A DNA stretch of 64,000 nt from QHXW01 sp035297145 (GTDB lineage Bacteria; Acidobacteriota; Terriglobia; Bryobacterales; Bryobacteraceae), in the NCBI GenBank assembly GCA_035297145.1, contig DATGZN010000075.1:62001-126000 (forward strand), in the 5' to 3' direction. Under the pieces are notes generated by a model that ran no database searches, had not been told where the DNA came from, and saw only the letters and a program-made list of their open reading frames with translations. This document shows, in pieces, positions 53,658 to 62,208 of the stretch; positions within the stretch are counted from its first letter, which is position 1; the number at the start of each line of letters is the position of its first letter. Made by a program: the position numbers and the translations under genes.

Positions 53658-53806
53658 GCTCGGCGGAAAAGAGAGCTGTCAACTTGGCCCCCGTTCCTGT
53701 TGTTTGGATCGGCAAAACCGAAGTTCGCCGCTTTGTTGGCTGCGCGAACAGCACCCGCGAGACGGCGGTCTTACTGAACATCACCTTGCAGTGAAGTGTT
53801 CTACGG

Positions 53807-55324
53807 TTACGGTTTGTAATCAAACTTGATGCGGCCGTCGCGATAGTCCAGCGTCACCGACTCAAACATGCCGATCAGCGGCAGGCCCATGATCCCGCCG
53901 ACCTCCGCGCCCGCTCCACGGCTAAAGCCCCGGAGATCAAAGGACGTAATGTCTCGGATCTTCTGCCGGAAAGTGGCAAACTGTACCACGACCTTATCCG
54001 CATCATAGACCATCTTCACTTTTCCCGAGATGCCGCGCACCTGCACATCGGAGCCGTGCACCCTGGTAATTTCAGGTGCGAGGTTGGTCGAAATCATGTT
54101 CGTGTTGGAGCCGGTGTCGAACAGGAACAATGCAGGGGTCTGCTCTGCTGTTGTAGACTCGCTGATCAAGGTCGGAATCAGCAGATAGTGATAAATGTTC
54201 AACATCTGGCTGTAGCCTGCAAGCTCCGGTCCTTCATAGCGATCCACAAGCGTGTGGCCGTCCCAAGCGGGACCAGGTAACGGATCCAAATCGAGGCTCT
54301 GGCCCGTCCAATTGATCTTGGTCAAAAATCGCCGAAAGATGTCGGAGCCAATCAGGCCGCCGGAATCATCCACCGAGCTCTTCTCCGGCACTTCCACAAT
54401 ACAGTTCCTGAACTCGAGAGTGCCGATGCGAATACTTGGAGCGTAGCCTACCCAACCTTTGACTGACGCGCCGTTGCCGATGCCCGTGATGTCAGTGTCG
54501 GCCAAGCGCTGGATTCCGGCCCGCGCGGCAAAGCGGCTGCCCAGCGTAATTCCGCCGGCGCCGGTATCGAAACGCAAGTCCGTTTTCGCATCGTTAATTC
54601 TGATCGGCAAGGTGGCTCCGGTAAGGCGCCGCCCGTCCATTGCGCGGCCTAACGGGATTCGATATTGTTGGCCCGCCGAGGCCACCTCGAATTCGGGCTT
54701 GCCATCGAGGGCTTTGGCTTCAGAGATCCACAGTTTGAGGACGCGTAACAGAGATTGATCCGCTTTCCCGTCAGCCGCATCCTGCTGGTGCGCGAGCTCG
54801 GTTTCCATGCGCGCAATGGCTGCCGGCGAGCGGCGGTCGACGGAGTAAAACGCATTAGCAATACGCGGATCGTGGTAGTCGATGGCGTGCGCGACGCGTA
54901 ACATCTCGAAGGCCTTTTTGCGCAGGCAACTCGCCTCGAATACGCGCGAAATGCCGTAGAGGGCGCGCGCGTTTTTGGGATCGGTCTTAATGGCTGCCTT
55001 GTACGCCTTATCGGCGTCGAAGATCCGCCCCTCACGATAGAGGAGATCGCCGCGCAGGCGTTCGAGGCCGGTATCGGATGGGTGTTTGGTCAGGGCGGCG
55101 GCAACGGCCTCTTCGGCTTCATCAAAACGTTCTCCCGCGATTAGAGTTTCGGCCAGCAGGACACTGGGTTCCACGGCGCTGGGGTCCTTCGCTACCAGTC
55201 CCCGCAGAAGTTCTATGGCGGCGTCCACGTGCCCCGCGAGCAGTTGGGCGCGAGCGTCCTCGAGGTTGTCAGCAGCGGTCGCGACCGCGAGCGCGGATAG
55301 GCAGAGCAGGAGCCAGCGGCGCAT
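53807..55324 (-). CDS. Secreted TPR protein with two retropepsin-like domains
   Basis: 505 aa. Signal peptide (LLLCLSALAVATAAD), TPR-like helices (residues about 20-180) and two pepsin/retropepsin-like beta domains, each with its own catalytic motif: RFDTGAGG near residue 261 and LFDTGSNT near residue 404. Having two halves in one chain gives a self-contained aspartic protease active site, where classical retropepsins need a homodimer. Acidobacteria carry several such exported proteins of unknown substrate. Both DTG motifs look intact. It is convergent with katG. Confidence 0.85.
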   Translation of the reverse strand: MRRWLLLCLSALAVATAADNLEDARAQLLAGHVDAAIELLRGLVAKDPSAVEPSVLLAETLIAGERFDEAEEAVAAALTKHPSDTGLERLRGDLLYREGRIFDADKAYKAAIKTDPKNARALYGISRVFEASCLRKKAFEMLRVAHAIDYHDPRIANAFYSVDRRSPAAIARMETELAHQQDAADGKADQSLLRVLKLWISEAKALDGKPEFEVASAGQQYRIPLGRAMDGRRLTGATLPIRINDAKTDLRFDTGAGGITLGSRFAARAGIQRLADTDITGIGNGASVKGWVGYAPSIRIGTLEFRNCIVEVPEKSSVDDSGGLIGSDIFRRFLTKINWTGQSLDLDPLPGPAWDGHTLVDRYEGPELAGYSQMLNIYHYLLIPTLISESTTAEQTPALFLFDTGSNTNMISTNLAPEITRVHGSDVQVRGISGKVKMVYDADKVVVQFATFRQKIRDITSFDLRGFSRGAGAEVGGIMGLPLIGMFESVTLDYRDGRIKFDYKP

Positions 55325-55398
55325 TGGAAACCATTATAGGTTCCGCGTGAGGCTCTTCAGCAGGTGTGATGGGACCGCGGCTGAGGGCTACGCCCCCT

Positions 55399-55450
55399 GT
55401 TTCAACTTATCCAATACGATAGCGTTCAATAGCCCGAGGACCAGAGTTCG
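55399..55450 (-). pseudogene. Degraded copy of the mreD 3' end
   Basis: TTTCAACTTATCCAA (55400-55414) is identical to the end of mreD at 56920-56934. After a 21-bp deletion, 38 further bases match mreD 56956-56993 with five mismatches. The copy cannot encode anything. It is fused at 55451 to a relic of the nuclease gene. The remainder of the 354-bp gap 55325-55678 holds only that second relic and a -10 box. Confidence 0.8.
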
Positions 55451-55541
55451 CTGGCGAAGGCGCCCAAGAGGCTAGCCGTCGTACTGCATAAGGTGCTGCA
55501 GTGAAGCGGGGTGAAGCATGTTTACGCTTCGAACCGTGTGA
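55451..55541 (+). pseudogene. Degraded copy of the S1/P1 nuclease 3' end
   Basis: Reads LAKAPKRLAVVLHKVLQ then stop, against LAKAGYRLAVLLNNVLQ then stop at the end of the nuclease gene (50516-50569). The similarity goes on past the stop: AGCATGTTTACGCTTCGAAC is shared by both sites. Only the tail is present, joined upstream to the mreD relic. Confidence 0.8.
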
Positions 55542-55678
55542 CGCTGGTGTTCCGAGGCAACGGGCATGACACCGGCACCTCGCCAACATACGTGAGCTCG
55601 GATTGCCAGCGCGGCAGGCGGAATAGGCATTAGGCTGGATCCCTACCGAATGGCCCGGTTCACTTATAATCGCAGGCC

Positions 55679-56059
55679 GTGCGATGCCTCCCAGCGGAAC
55701 TCACACGTGAGGCAGTTGTCAAGTGGTATTCTGAAACTGTTATGCCCCAGGCACGAGGAGTTGCGCAGGCCGCGGAGTTGCAGAAAAAGCTCAACGGCAT
55801 CATGCCCCAGCCGAGTTCTGGTGTTGTGAAATGGCGCCACACCTTAGGCAACGACTGGACTGGAGATCCGGCAATCTTCTTTTGGGTGACGCTTACCGAT
55901 GAGGCGAGCAAGAAAGACAATTTGTCAAAAGCCACCGAGGCCTTCAGGAAGGTGCTCTGCGAGCGCATTGATTTTCAAAACGATTGGGATCTCATCCCGT
56001 ATTTCAATTTCCGCAGCGAATCGGAGCAAGCAATCCTAAACGACGAGGTCTACGCCTAG
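55679..56059 (+). CDS. Unknown protein, first gene of HEPN pair
   Basis: 126 aa from GTG 55679; a perfect TATAAT at 55665-55670 puts the transcript start at about the start codon, so translation may be leaderless. The sequence is mixed alpha/beta (WYSETVMPQARGVAQAAELQ; GDPAIFFWVTLTDEAS; NDWDLIPYFNFRSESEQ). No nucleotidyltransferase GSxxxGxxxxxSDxD motif is present, so it is not the usual MNT partner of HEPN toxins. Four bases separate it from the HEPN gene. I do not recognise the family; antitoxin or sensor are the obvious hypotheses. Confidence 0.75.
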   Translation: MRCLPAELTREAVVKWYSETVMPQARGVAQAAELQKKLNGIMPQPSSGVVKWRHTLGNDWTGDPAIFFWVTLTDEASKKDNLSKATEAFRKVLCERIDFQNDWDLIPYFNFRSESEQAILNDEVYA

Positions 56060-56063
56060 TTGG

Positions 56064-56555
56064 ATGGATCTCATTGATGATTTCTTTATCCATGCAGCGA
56101 GGCTCGCCGATCCCGGAAAACCCAGCGATACTGAGCAGATCGATCTTCGCCGAGCGGTGTCGGCTGCCTATTATGCCGTCTTCCATCTCTTGACAATGAC
56201 GGCAGCAGAATCTTGGGCCGTCGGCAGGGAAAGGCACCGATTTGCTCGATTGTTTGAGCACGGGAGACTTAAGACTGCCTCGCTAGCTCTGCCTGGCAAA
56301 CTCAAGGAGCGCTTGGGAGACAATGCGTCACCAGACGATCAGAAGACCGCCGATACACTCGCGGCTATTGCAAAGGATTTTGTAGCACTCCAGCAAGATC
56401 GGAACAGTGCTGATTACGATAATTCTCGGGCATGGTCATACACAGAAGTTGACAACGTCATTCTTCGGGCGCACGGTCTTTATATCGGCTGGAACACTGT
56501 CTCCAAGACTCCGCTCGCGGAATCCTACCTCCTCGACCTGCTTGGAGGAAAGTGA
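56064..56555 (+). CDS. HEPN-domain protein
   Basis: 163 aa, all helical. The first HEPN helix motif DLRRAVSAAYYAVFHLL lies at about residues 28-44, and a later LQQDRNSADYD (about 112-122) matches the RxxADYD signature of HEPN proteins of the UPF0332-like group. The RNase motif Rx4-6H is not evident, so ribonuclease activity is uncertain. HEPN proteins commonly act as toxins or defence effectors in two-gene modules. The upstream 126-aa gene is the likely partner. Its end runs into the broken AAC(3)-like gene on the other strand. Confidence 0.85.
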   Translation: MDLIDDFFIHAARLADPGKPSDTEQIDLRRAVSAAYYAVFHLLTMTAAESWAVGRERHRFARLFEHGRLKTASLALPGKLKERLGDNASPDDQKTADTLAAIAKDFVALQQDRNSADYDNSRAWSYTEVDNVILRAHGLYIGWNTVSKTPLAESYLLDLLGGK

Positions 56556-56559
56556 TCTC

Positions 56560-56859
56560 ACCTAAGTCTATTTCGCCCTCACAAGCCGCACTGTCCTGCC
56601 CTGTAACCGGGCACATGTCTTCCTTCTCAAGTTCTGATGTCAAATGTCCGCGCCCGACGTCGTCGCAAAAGTCAGGGCAGCTTGCATACATCATCAACGT
56701 GCCATCTCGGGTTAGCGCCTGCTTGAGGGCAAGGTGAATTTGGTCCGGCCCGCCGGCGATTTCGCCCACCGCGCGCACGGAAGCGTGCATCATAACCGTG
56801 TCCCCTGGAGCGACGCCCAGTCTGTCAAAACCCTCGGCGAGTTGATCTATCGAGAACAT
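56560..56859 (-). pseudogene. 5' fragment of an AAC(3)-like acetyltransferase gene
   Basis: From ATG 56859 the reading gives LAEGFDRLGVAPGDTVMMH, ASVRAVGEIAGGPDQIHLAL and TRDGTLMMYASCPDF, the N terminus of the aminoglycoside 3-N-acetyltransferase/YokD family. After ELEKE (about 56630) similarity stops and the frame continues meaninglessly into the HEPN gene. About two thirds of the enzyme, including its catalytic part, is missing. The HEPN module probably replaced it. Confidence 0.75.
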
Positions 56860-56907
56860 ACCGGCATTATCTCGCGGCAATGATCGCTAGAGACTCACCG
56901 GACTACG

Positions 56908-57441
56908 TTAAGCCCGCTCTTTCAACTTATCCAAAAAGTGGAACAACGAGACGGCTACGATGGCGTTCAGGAGGCCGAGAACCAGAGTTCGCTGAGTTTC
57001 AAAGGCCACCTGCTGCGCGAGCAGGCCGCGCGACAACGCCCAGAAGATGAACTGGTGGAAGACGAAAAAGAAAAAGCCGAGGATCAGGCGGATGAGCGGA
57101 TGATCGACGTCCAGCCGCAAACCGACCGAAGCTGCCACGTAACCGATGATCGTTTTGGTGATACCGAACATGCCTAGGGGATTCTTGGATAGAGAATCCT
57201 GAGCGAGGCCGACCAGCGCTCCGACGAACAGGCCGCCGATGGGGCTGCGGCGCATGAGCGCAAAGTATACGGTGACGATGAGAGGCAGCTCGAGGTACGC
57301 CAGAAACTGGAAAAACAGGGGGATGTAAACCTGAAACAGGATGGCGGCGAGCGGAACCAGGAGCAACACCCAAGCTTTGAAACGCGAAATCTGCGTTTCG
57401 CGCTGGCTGTAAACAAGCGAATGCTCGTCGGAGTATCTCAT
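56908..57441 (-). CDS. mreD: Rod-shape determining protein MreD
   Basis: 177 aa with about five hydrophobic segments (WVLLLVPLAAILFQVYIPLFFQF, LIRLILGFFFFVFHQFIFW). Small integral membrane protein of the elongasome linking MreC to the wall synthases. It overlaps mreC by 4 bp. The 3' end is duplicated in degraded form at 55399-55450. After its stop the strand should continue with mrdA in the ancestral order, but an AAC(3)-like fragment follows instead. Confidence 0.9.
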   Translation of the reverse strand: MRYSDEHSLVYSQRETQISRFKAWVLLLVPLAAILFQVYIPLFFQFLAYLELPLIVTVYFALMRRSPIGGLFVGALVGLAQDSLSKNPLGMFGITKTIIGYVAASVGLRLDVDHPLIRLILGFFFFVFHQFIFWALSRGLLAQQVAFETQRTLVLGLLNAIVAVSLFHFLDKLKERA

Positions 57442-58649
57442 TGGCCATCCGGCTTGGAGGCCGTGGGAGCCTTCGGCTGCGAGGGCGGGGGTGCAGGCGG
57501 CTTGGCTTGTGCTTCGGGTTTGGGCACAGCCGTGCCGGTTGCGGGGGGCGCCTGGGCTTTGGTAGCGGCGGGTTTCTCGTCTGGTTTCACGGGCAAATTG
57601 AAATTCACCGCCTTCGAGCCGACGGGATTGTCGCCGAACTTGTGGCCCTGGGCATCGCTAACATCCCTATAGTGCTCGCGGATCTTATCGGCATCGGTGG
57701 GCAGTACTGGAGCATTATTGGGCCCGCCGGTGGAAGCGGCTTGGTCGGAGGCCGGCTGTGCATCCGCCGCGCCAGTGGGTGGAAGCGGCGCCAGGTACAC
57801 GGGCTCGGACGCGCTCTTCAGATCAGGGATCTCCTGGTGTACACCTTCCAGGATGATGAGCACTTCTTCGAGGCCCCCAGCCAGGCCGGCGGGATCGAGA
57901 CTGATATCCTGAAACGGATTTCCCGGGCGGGCCGCGGTCACCTGGCCGACTGGCATGCCCTTGGGGAAGAGGCGGTCATCACCGGAAGTGTAAAACCACT
58001 CGCCCGTCTCGACCTTCTCTTCGTTCTGCACATAGTCGACGCGGCAATTGCCGTGGCCCAGACCTTTCAGGATGCCGCGCACGTGATTCTTCTGGGAGAC
58101 CACACCGGCCGCGAAGCTGGGATCGGTGGCGAGCAGAACCTGCGATGCCGTGGGATAGGCGGCCAGCACTTTACCCACGATTCCGTCCGGCGTCACGACG
58201 GCCATGCCCTTCTCGACGCCGGAGGTGGTTCCGCGATCCACGAATACCGCGCTGGCCGAAGCGCCGGTGGCTGTGGCGATAATCCGGGCGGCGATCATTT
58301 TGGAAAGCGAGCGCTGTTCGAACGCCTGAAGGGCCTTGGCGCGGTCGGCGGTGGCGAGTTCGGTCTTTAAGAATTGATTTTCCAGTTTCAGACGGCCTAG
58401 CTCGGTGCGCATACGCTCGTTTTCGGTGTGGCTGTCGCGCAGAAACACGTAGTTTTGCAGGAATCCTTGTGTGCCGCCGCGGGCGCCTTCGATGACCCGC
58501 GCCAGAGGCGTCACCGCCGTGACGGCCCATACGCGGATCAGGCGCACATCGCTGCCGTTCTTCACCTGGTACGCCAGCAGGATGAGCTGGGCAAATATCA
58601 CCAGAAGGAGGACCGTGATGTTGCGGTAGCGGGTAAGCAGGGTCTCCAT
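57438..58649 (-). CDS. mreC: Rod-shape determining protein MreC
   Basis: 403 aa. One N-terminal membrane segment (ITVLLLVIFAQLILLAYQV), a coiled coil (residues about 70-105, ENERMRTELGRLKLENQFLKTEL) and the double beta-barrel domain (ARIIATATGASASAVFVDRG; NCRVDYVQNEEKVETGEWFYTSG). A proline/alanine-rich tail of about 120 residues after the fold is longer than in typical MreC (about 280-370 aa) and probably disordered. It scaffolds PBP2 in the periplasm. Starts 29 bp after mreB. Confidence 0.94.
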   Translation of the reverse strand: METLLTRYRNITVLLLVIFAQLILLAYQVKNGSDVRLIRVWAVTAVTPLARVIEGARGGTQGFLQNYVFLRDSHTENERMRTELGRLKLENQFLKTELATADRAKALQAFEQRSLSKMIAARIIATATGASASAVFVDRGTTSGVEKGMAVVTPDGIVGKVLAAYPTASQVLLATDPSFAAGVVSQKNHVRGILKGLGHGNCRVDYVQNEEKVETGEWFYTSGDDRLFPKGMPVGQVTAARPGNPFQDISLDPAGLAGGLEEVLIILEGVHQEIPDLKSASEPVYLAPLPPTGAADAQPASDQAASTGGPNNAPVLPTDADKIREHYRDVSDAQGHKFGDNPVGSKAVNFNLPVKPDEKPAATKAQAPPATGTAVPKPEAQAKPPAPPPSQPKAPTASKPDGQ

Positions 58650-58678
58650 GGCGGTGAGGCGGGCGGCGCCCGCGGAGG

Positions 58679-59704
58679 TCAGTCGATCGAGATCTTGCGG
58701 AGAAGCCGGAAATCGCTCAGCATCCTGCCCGTGCCCAGAACCACGGAGGCCAGCGGGTCATCGGCGATGGACACCGGCAACCCGGTTTCTTCGCGAATCC
58801 TCTTATCCAAATTCTTGAGCAGCGCGCCGCCTCCCGTCAACACGATGCCGCGGTCGCTGATGTCGGCGGAAAGCTCGGGCGGCGTACGTTCCAGAGCTAC
58901 GCGCACTGCATTCAAAATAGTGGCGACGCACTCCGCAAGCGCTTCTCTAATTTCACTGTCGTCGATGGTGATGGTTTTGGGGACGCCCTCGATCAGGTTG
59001 CGGCCCTTGATCTCCATGGTGAGCGGCTTGTCCAGCGGATAGGCCGAGCCGATTTCGATCTTGATGGCCTCGGCGGTGCGCTCGCCGATCAGCAGGTTGT
59101 ACTTGCGCTTGAGGTACTGCATGATGGCCTCGTCCATCTCATTGCCGGCGACGCGGACCGAGCGGGAGTAGACGATGCCGGAAAGGGAAATGACGGCGAC
59201 ATCGGTGGTGCCGCCGCCGATATCGACCACCATGTTGCCCGAAGGTTCGGTGATCGGCAGGCCCGCGCCGATGGCGGCCACCATGGCCTGTTCCACCAGA
59301 TGCACTTCGCTGGCTTTGGCGCGATACGCGGAATCCATGACCGCGCGCTTTTCCACCTGCGTGATCTCGGAGGGTACGCCGATGACAATGCGCGGATGCA
59401 CCAGCATCTTGCGATTGTGCGCCTTAGTGATGAAGTAATTCAGCATCTTTTCGGTGACTTTGAAGTCCGCGATGACGCCGTCCTTCATGGGCTTGATGGC
59501 GACAATGTTGCCGGGTGTGCGGCCCAGCATCTCCTTGGCTTCCTTACCCACCGCCTCCACTTCACCGGTGTTCTTATTGATCGCAACGATGGAAGGTTCG
59601 TTGACGACGATGCCTTTGCCTTTCGCGAATACCAGCGTATTGGCGGTGCCCAGATCGATGGCGAGATCCGAGGAGAACAGGCTAAACAGAGAGCGAAGAT
59701 TCAT
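58679..59704 (-). CDS. mreB: Actin-like cell-shape protein MreB
   Basis: 341 aa, standard length. Actin-fold motifs: phosphate 1 loop AIDLGTANTLVFAKGKGIV, VDIGGGTTDVAVISL (phosphate 2) and the adenosine motif GIVLTGGGALLKNLDKRI. Forms membrane-associated filaments that direct RodA-PBP2 wall synthesis. First gene of the mreBCD operon, followed by mreC and mreD with short spacing or overlap. The protein is intact although the rest of its ancestral operon has been moved away. Confidence 0.97.
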   Translation of the reverse strand: MNLRSLFSLFSSDLAIDLGTANTLVFAKGKGIVVNEPSIVAINKNTGEVEAVGKEAKEMLGRTPGNIVAIKPMKDGVIADFKVTEKMLNYFITKAHNRKMLVHPRIVIGVPSEITQVEKRAVMDSAYRAKASEVHLVEQAMVAAIGAGLPITEPSGNMVVDIGGGTTDVAVISLSGIVYSRSVRVAGNEMDEAIMQYLKRKYNLLIGERTAEAIKIEIGSAYPLDKPLTMEIKGRNLIEGVPKTITIDDSEIREALAECVATILNAVRVALERTPPELSADISDRGIVLTGGGALLKNLDKRIREETGLPVSIADDPLASVVLGTGRMLSDFRLLRKISID

Positions 59705-59866
59705 GTGCGAGAATCACAACGAAAGACCGGGCCGGAGCAGCTCTAAAGGTAATGTTAGCATAATTCTGGACAAGAGCGTCGTGTATTTGACGCGCGTTCG
59801 AATGAGTCCGCGCGATGCAAAAATTCCGTGGCAAATTGGGATGCGCGGGAGTGTGATTTTCTCAGA

Positions 59867-60973
59867 ATGATGACGAATCGCCGCGCGTTTTTATTTGGTT
59901 CGCTGGCGACAATGGCCTGTGGACGGAGGCGCGCCACTGGATTTCCCGGTTACGCATTTGTCGCCAACGCCGGGGAGCAGTCTGTCGCCGCCGTGGATCT
60001 GACGGATTTCTCGGTCGTGCGGCAGATCCGGCTGGATGCCGCGCCGTCGGGCGTTGTGGCACATGGCGGGCGCCGCTCCGTGTATGTCATGATGCCGCAA
60101 AACGCGACGATTTTAGAGATCGATGCCACCGGCCTTGCGGTGAAACGCAAATTATCCCTGAAAGGGACGGCGGTATCCATGCGCCTTGCTCCCGGCGGCG
60201 CGGATTTGTGGGTGCTCTGCCGGTCTCCTCATTCGCTGATCCGGGTGGCACTGGATAGGTTTCAGGCCAGTCTGCGGGTGAAACTGCCAGCCGAACCAGC
60301 GGATTTCGACCTGAGCAGCGACGGTTCGGCAGCGGCGGCTGTTTTTACCGAGGCACAGTCCGTGGGGTTCTTGGATCTGGCAAGATCTGGGGCCGCGAAG
60401 TTTTTTCCGGCCGGTGAGGATCCGCGCGCCGTGCGTTTTCGCCTGGATGGCAAGCTGGCGCTGGTGGCCAACCGCAGTGCTCGCATGCTTGCCGTTCTGG
60501 ACGCGAAAAGCGGAGCGATGCTGGTACGTCTGCCGCTGGCGGTAGAGCCGGAGAATTTCTGTGCTAAAGCCGACGGCGGCGAGATGTACATCACGGGCAA
60601 GGGAATGGACGCCGTAGTCGTGGTCTACCCATATCGGACCGAGGTGGCGGAGACGCGGCTCGCGGGCAGAGCTCCGGGGGCCATGGCCGTATCGCAATCG
60701 CCCGAATACCTCTTCGCCGCGAATCCTGAATCCGGCGATGTCACCGTGCTCGAAGTGGAAACCGGGAACATGCTGGCCGCCGTGAAAGTGGGAGCGCAGC
60801 CTTGTTGCATCACGTTCACTCCGGATAACCAGTATGCCCTGGTGGTGAACCATGGGTCGGGAGACCTGGCAGTCATTCGGATGGCGGCGATCAGGCCGGG
60901 GCGCAACAAGACGGCTCCGCTATTCACCATGATCCCTGTGGGTACAGGGCCGGTGAGCGCGGTGGTGGTTTGA
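59867..60973 (+). CDS. Exported beta-propeller (YVTN-like) protein
   Basis: 368 aa from ATG 59867 (ATG 59870 is equally possible). The N terminus TNRRAFLFGSLATMACG has a twin-arginine motif and a possible lipobox, so Tat export and lipid anchoring are plausible. The mature protein consists of repeated four-stranded blades, each with a pattern like AFVANAGEQSVAAVDL, ALVANRSARMLAVLDA, LFAANPESGDVTVLEV and ALVVNHGSGDLAVI: a seven-bladed propeller of the YVTN/YncE type. Usually a binding scaffold; no enzymatic residues are recognised. Divergent from mreB. Confidence 0.85.
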   Translation: MMTNRRAFLFGSLATMACGRRRATGFPGYAFVANAGEQSVAAVDLTDFSVVRQIRLDAAPSGVVAHGGRRSVYVMMPQNATILEIDATGLAVKRKLSLKGTAVSMRLAPGGADLWVLCRSPHSLIRVALDRFQASLRVKLPAEPADFDLSSDGSAAAAVFTEAQSVGFLDLARSGAAKFFPAGEDPRAVRFRLDGKLALVANRSARMLAVLDAKSGAMLVRLPLAVEPENFCAKADGGEMYITGKGMDAVVVVYPYRTEVAETRLAGRAPGAMAVSQSPEYLFAANPESGDVTVLEVETGNMLAAVKVGAQPCCITFTPDNQYALVVNHGSGDLAVIRMAAIRPGRNKTAPLFTMIPVGTGPVSAVVV

Positions 60974-60992
60974 AAAGAGCAGGTTTTAGGTG

Positions 60993-62060
60993 TTAGGTTC
61001 TAGGGTCGTAGTGGCGGCGCATGGCGCGGTGTATGCGTTTGATGCGGCGTTTTTGTTCTAGCACGGCGCGTTGATCCAGTTTGCGGTCGAGGTGCGCCAG
61101 TTCGCGTTGTAACTTTGCGTAGTTGGCGAGGCGAGCTTGGTCGATGCCAGCTGCCGCTACCGCACACCCGGGTTCGCCCTGATGGCGGCAGTCGCGGAAG
61201 CGGCAACCGGCGGCAAGAGTCGCGATGTCCGAAAATGCGGCGTCTGCGCTCTCGGTATTGCCCCACAGTTGTAGCTCGCGCAGGCCAGGTGAGTCGATGA
61301 GCAACCAGCCGTTGGGTGCGAGGAACAACTCGCGGCGGACGGTGGTATGGCGTCCGCGGCTGTCACTGGCGCGCACTTCCTGAACGATCTGTTGCTCGCG
61401 GCCCAACAGGCGGTTCACTAACGTGGACTTGCCCGCGCCCGAGGAGCCGGCGAATGCGGCGGTCAGGCCTGGCTGTAGATGCGCTTCAAGGGCCGGCAAC
61501 CCCCATCCTTCGCGCGCACTGACCGTGAGGATTGGTGCGCCTGACGCAATTTCCGCGACGCGATCGGCGGCTTCGGCAACATCCATACATACGTCCGCTT
61601 TATTCAGCACTACGGCCGGTTTCGCGCCGCTCTCCCAGGCCAGCAACAAGTAGCGCTCGATGCGGCGCGGGTTGAAGTCGCCATCCAGGCCGCAGACGAC
61701 GAACAAGACATCGATATTGGTTGCGATCACCTGCTCGCGGATCGCGGCGCCGGGTTGCTTGCGCGAGAACCAGGTCCGGCGCGGCAGGATGTGCGCAATG
61801 CGGCAGCCCTGTTCGAGCGCCACCCAGTCACCCACAACCGGCCAATCTTCGAATCGATGCCGCAGGCGCCCGCTAACCGTCGCCTCGGCCTCGCCAGACT
61901 GGGTCCAAACGAAGAATCGCTCGCGATCCGCGAGAGCCACGCGCGCGGGCTCCATGCGTGTTTCACCAACGCGCGCAAACTCGCTTTCAAAATGGGAATT
62001 CCAACCAAATCTTTCCAGGGACATTCCTGTTACCTTTCCGCACACGTAGAGGGACTTCAT
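60993..62060 (-). CDS. rsgA: Small ribosomal subunit assembly GTPase RsgA
   Basis: 355 aa from ATG 62060; ATG 62024 (MSLERFGWNSHF) is an alternative giving 343 aa. Circularly permuted GTPase: G4 VVLNKAD comes first, then G1 GSSGAGKST and G3 DSPGLREL. N-terminal OB fold (EATVSGRLRHRFEDWPVVGDWVAL) and C-terminal zinc finger CRFRDCRHQGEPGC complete the family. It checks late maturation of the 30S subunit. No tight neighbours; a hairpin repeat lies about 150 bp upstream. Confidence 0.95.
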   Translation of the reverse strand: MKSLYVCGKVTGMSLERFGWNSHFESEFARVGETRMEPARVALADRERFFVWTQSGEAEATVSGRLRHRFEDWPVVGDWVALEQGCRIAHILPRRTWFSRKQPGAAIREQVIATNIDVLFVVCGLDGDFNPRRIERYLLLAWESGAKPAVVLNKADVCMDVAEAADRVAEIASGAPILTVSAREGWGLPALEAHLQPGLTAAFAGSSGAGKSTLVNRLLGREQQIVQEVRASDSRGRHTTVRRELFLAPNGWLLIDSPGLRELQLWGNTESADAAFSDIATLAAGCRFRDCRHQGEPGCAVAAAGIDQARLANYAKLQRELAHLDRKLDQRAVLEQKRRIKRIHRAMRRHYDPRT

Positions 62061-62208
62061 CGACCGCGGAACGCGGCCGGACTCGTCAGAAAGGTTTAGG
62101 CAAGGACGGTCAGCGGCAAACTCTCAAGGAAAGTGTAGAAGATGGAGCGGCCTGATGGCAACCTCGGTCTGGTCTGGCGACTTTGACTCGAATAGAACTG
62201 CCGCACGG

